A program made the translations under genes and the position numbers. The notes under the pieces were generated by a model. That model was given only the letters and a program-made list of their open reading frames with translations, did not search any database and had not been told where the DNA came from. This document shows positions 43,743 through 45,708 of a stretch of DNA of 45,708 nucleotides, piece after piece. Where the stretch lies: positions 1-45,708 of the forward strand of contig WVXO01000017.1 in the NCBI GenBank assembly GCA_011773465.1. The letters run 5' to 3'. Position 1 is the stretch's first letter, and each line of letters begins with the position of its first letter. This DNA comes from Candidatus Aminicenantota bacterium. Its GTDB lineage: Bacteria > Acidobacteriota > Aminicenantia > Aminicenantales > Aminicenantaceae.

Positions 43743-44870
43743 TCAAAAAGAAGAATTCCCACCGATTTCCTCTAATGTTTCATCAATTAGACTTAATCCT
43801 GCCTTAAAGTAGTCCTGTTCTGTGCCAATCCCTATTCGGATATAATGATCCATTCCGAAAAAATCTCCAGCAACGATAAAAACACTCTTCTCATTAAGGA
43901 GTTTATCGGCAAGTTCCGTTGAGTTGATATTCATATTATACCTGGGAAAAGCCACGCCACCGGCTCGAGGAGGGATTAGCTCAAAACGAGGTTCGTGTTT
44001 TTTAATCCACTCTTCAAGCACAGCCAAATTTTCATTCAGAATTTTCCGGTTACGGTCTAAAGCTTTTTTTCTTCGATCAGGCTCTAAAACCAACGATGCT
44101 ATCCAGTTACTAAGAATTCCCGAAGAGATGGATGTATAATCGTGGTACGCCCAGGCCTCTTCAATCTTTTTTTTGGGCCCGACCAGCCAGCCTATTCTCA
44201 ATCCTGGAAGAGCATAAGCTTTGGATAGTCCGCAGCAGACTATAACTTTATCGTAGAGACCCCAGAAAGTCGGCGTTTCTTCTCCGTCCAATTCTGCCCC
44301 CCGGTAGACTTCATCAGAATAGATCCATGCATCTGCTTCTTGGGCGAAGCGAGCAATCTCTTTCATCTCACTGTCGCTAAGTACAGCACCTGTAGGGTTG
44401 TTCGGATTACAGACAGCTATCATTCTTGTTCGGGGTGATATCAGACGTTTCAACTCATCAAGGTCTGGCCCCCACTTAAGCTCTTCTTTCAAATGAAAGG
44501 GCCTGACTTTAACGCCAAAAGAACGGGCAAGCCCCCAAATCTGCATATAATTGGGTAGCATAAGGATAAGTTCATCCTCAGGTTCAAAATTTTGCCAGAT
44601 GGTAATAAAGTTTGCTTCTGCAGAACCATTTGTAACCAGGATATTATCAAGGTCTGCTCCTGCGTAGAGGCGGCTGATAGCTTGTCTAAGTTCTTCAGAG
44701 CCGTTTGTTTGGCCATAACCAAGCCGTATAGACAATAATTTTTCGATCTCGTCGCTTTCAAGGAATTCATCTAGAGTGTAAGGATGAATACCGCTCTCCG
44801 TCAGGTTATACTTCACTCTGTTTTCCCATAAAGATTGGGCTCTCTCCATTTCAAAAATTTCAATTTTCAT
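43743..44870 (-). CDS. Class I/II (aspartate-type) PLP aminotransferase
   Basis: 375 residues, fold type I. Motifs are in order: VTNGSAEANF (about 79-88, phosphate-binding helix), CNPNNPTGAVLS (Asn155 onward), IYSDEVYRGAEL (Asp186) and GLSKAYALPGLRIGW, where Lys217 is the Schiff-base lysine. The conserved Arg that binds the substrate carboxylate should lie in DHYIRIGIG near the end. It transfers an amino group between an amino acid and a 2-oxo acid; specificity is not readable. GAGGT lies a few bases before the ATG. It lies 47 bp after the broken ornithine cyclodeaminase and the threonine dehydratase-like gene, all on the minus strand, so the three formed one amino-acid-metabolism operon. Confidence 0.88.
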   Translation of the reverse strand: MKIEIFEMERAQSLWENRVKYNLTESGIHPYTLDEFLESDEIEKLLSIRLGYGQTNGSEELRQAISRLYAGADLDNILVTNGSAEANFITIWQNFEPEDELILMLPNYMQIWGLARSFGVKVRPFHLKEELKWGPDLDELKRLISPRTRMIAVCNPNNPTGAVLSDSEMKEIARFAQEADAWIYSDEVYRGAELDGEETPTFWGLYDKVIVCCGLSKAYALPGLRIGWLVGPKKKIEEAWAYHDYTSISSGILSNWIASLVLEPDRRKKALDRNRKILNENLAVLEEWIKKHEPRFELIPPRAGGVAFPRYNMNINSTELADKLLNEKSVFIVAGDFFGMDHYIRIGIGTEQDYFKAGLSLIDETLEEIGGNSSF

Positions 44871-44917
44871 GATGACCTCACTTGACGAAATTTTTTTGAA
44901 TACGCCTTATAATCCAT

Positions 44918-45229
44918 TTATGATTCATCGCGGCTTAGAACCTCATAAACAGCTTTTGAAATTTGAATATCTTGAACTGCAACACCGGTTAAATCCGCAA
45001 CAGTAATCTGCTCATCAGAGGACCTCTGTAGCTCTCTGTTTCTGATAACATTTCCTAATTCAACAAGGTTTTCTTTTTTTGTCAACTCGGCTCTCAAGGC
45101 TTGGAAAATTTCCCCCCGTGCTTGACACTGTCTGATGCTACCTGCCACAACTCCCTGTTCAATCGCTTGAATTGGATCGATATTTCTTAAAGCCTCCTTT
45201 ATTTGGCTAAGGTTAACAATTTGTGTCAT
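44918..45229 (-). pseudogene. Ornithine cyclodeaminase / mu-crystallin family gene with a large in-frame internal deletion
   Basis: The 103-residue product begins like an ornithine cyclodeaminase family protein (MTQIVNLSQIKEALRNIDPI). From about residue 36 it continues as the family's extreme C-terminus (ELGNVIRNRELQRSSDEQIT, then VADLTGVAVQDIQISKAVYE). Family members have about 310-330 residues, so some 200 residues, including the NAD-binding Rossmann domain and active site, are missing. The junction is in frame near GSIRQ/CQARGEI. The start is intact: AAGGAG overlaps the upstream stop and lies 7 bases before the ATG. An enzyme cannot be made, so I treat it as a deletion pseudogene, though a small peptide may still be translated. 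An assembly error is the alternative. Its neighbours are threonine dehydratase-like and aminotransferase genes. Confidence 0.75.
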
Positions 45230-45240
45230 TTTTAATCTCC

Positions 45241-45708
45241 TTAAGTGAGTATTTCTTTCAGTTGGTCCAGGCTTATTCTCGCTCCACTCAGGATTAAAAC
45301 GACGTTTTTATTTTTGAATTTTTCTATTGTCTTAAGGTAAGAAGCAGCTGGGAGGGCTGCTGTACCTTCTATGAGCAAGTTATGTTTTTCTATGAAAAGC
45401 TTAATGCCTTCTTTGATCTCCTCTTCGGTGACAAGAATGAAATTATCAACGTATTTTTTGCAGATGTCCAAAGTAATGGTGCCTTTCTCGATCCCGCCAG
45501 CAGATGCATCAGAAAGCGTGGGCTTTGATTCCATCTCCACAATTTTCCCAGCTTTAATGGATTCATACATAACTGCTGAGTTTTCGGGCTGGCAGCCGAT
45601 AATTTCTATGTTTTTATCCGTGGATTTTAGATACCCTGCGATTCCTGATATCAAGCCTCCTCCGCCGACTGGAATAAGCACGGTATTTATGTTCTCTATC
45701 TGTTTCTG
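45241..45708 (-). CDS. Threonine dehydratase / serine racemase-like PLP enzyme (5' end outside window)
   Basis: This is the C-terminal 155 codons of a fold-type II PLP enzyme; the frame is open to the right window edge. The glycine loop that holds the PLP phosphate is present (VLIPVGGGGLISGIAGYLKS). ASAGGIEKGTITLDICKKYV and VTEEEIKEGIKLFIEKHNLL followed by IEGTAALPAA match the threonine dehydratase family, and VVLILSGARIS closes the domain. It lacks a regulatory ACT domain, so it is of the catabolic TdcB or racemase type. Substrates would be threonine, serine or hydroxyaspartate-like amino acids. Its stop codon is 11 bp before the cyclodeaminase start. This dehydratase-plus-cyclodeaminase pairing also occurs as eutB-eutC in ectoine breakdown, but other ectoine genes are not visible here. 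Confidence 0.88.
   Translation of the reverse strand, partial: QKQIENINTVLIPVGGGGLISGIAGYLKSTDKNIEIIGCQPENSAVMYESIKAGKIVEMESKPTLSDASAGGIEKGTITLDICKKYVDNFILVTEEEIKEGIKLFIEKHNLLIEGTAALPAASYLKTIEKFKNKNVVLILSGARISLDQLKEILT

Noticed and set aside
1-45708. tRNA, rRNA, CRISPR array, riboswitch or phage genes
   Set aside because: Reading through all intergenic stretches I found no cloverleaf-like sequence, regularly spaced repeats or known aptamer cores; small RNAs cannot be excluded without covariance searches.

Overview
The window looks like a chromosomal segment of an uncultured, probably anaerobic Gram-negative bacterium. The gene repertoire points to the Acidobacteriota / Candidatus Aminicenantes sphere: alkaline-phosphatase-superfamily (sulfatase-like) proteins fused to TPR arrays, a GWxTD-domain protein, carboxypeptidase-regulatory-like domains, an Oar-like TonB receptor, S9 and M14 secreted peptidases and D-aminoacylases. 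The taxonomic call is an inference from gene content only. The DNA is moderately AT-rich, with many AGGAGG-type ribosome sites. I see no rRNA, tRNA, CRISPR array, phage gene or intact transposase.

Layout. 1-5.2 kb: two near-identical GNAT genes (one cut by the window edge), a Tat-exported aldo/keto-reductase-like iron-sulfur protein, a sulfatase-like/TPR lipoprotein, three copies of a short dispersed repeat and a decayed TPR gene. 5.3-9.5 kb: a CPBP membrane protease and two convergent exported D-aminoacylase-type amidohydrolases. 10.0-20.9 kb: a TonB receptor (minus strand) and, on the plus strand, a glycine-amidinotransferase-like enzyme, a fold-II PLP enzyme, a beta-lactamase-fold serine hydrolase and an M14 zinc carboxypeptidase. 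Between the two arms sits an Lrp/AsnC regulator flanked by a 106-bp regulatory block present in inverted duplicate (about 90 percent identical, ungapped). 21.0-26.4 kb: a MITE-like inverted repeat, an APC amino acid permease, an S9 peptidase and a fold-I PLP enzyme. 26.6-33.3 kb: an HTH-TM-sulfatase-TPR fusion and a set of GWxTD, TPR and carboxypeptidase-regulatory-like envelope proteins. 33.4-36.6 kb: a degenerate HD-GYP membrane protein, a PilZ protein and a radical SAM/SPASM enzyme. 36.6-43.7 kb: a nitrilase-family amidase, a NusG-like antiterminator, a DegT aminotransferase, a GlmS-like enzyme and a second S9 peptidase, bounded by palindromic repeats. 43.7-45.7 kb: an aspartate-type aminotransferase, an internally deleted ornithine cyclodeaminase and the end of a threonine dehydratase-like gene.

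Taken together, the window is rich in functions for capturing and breaking down peptides and unusual amino acids: outer-membrane receptor, periplasmic peptidases, D-aminoacylases, amino acid permease and several PLP enzymes. Part of it appears to be controlled by one amino-acid-sensing (Lrp-type) regulator. The strongest candidate for a previously undescribed system is this Lrp-centred divergent regulon with its inverted-duplicate control region and its amidinotransferase plus PLP-enzyme pair. Second-tier oddities are the HTH-tethered sulfatase-like protein, the aldo/keto reductase that has lost its catalytic tetrad, and the ornithine cyclodeaminase with its centre removed.
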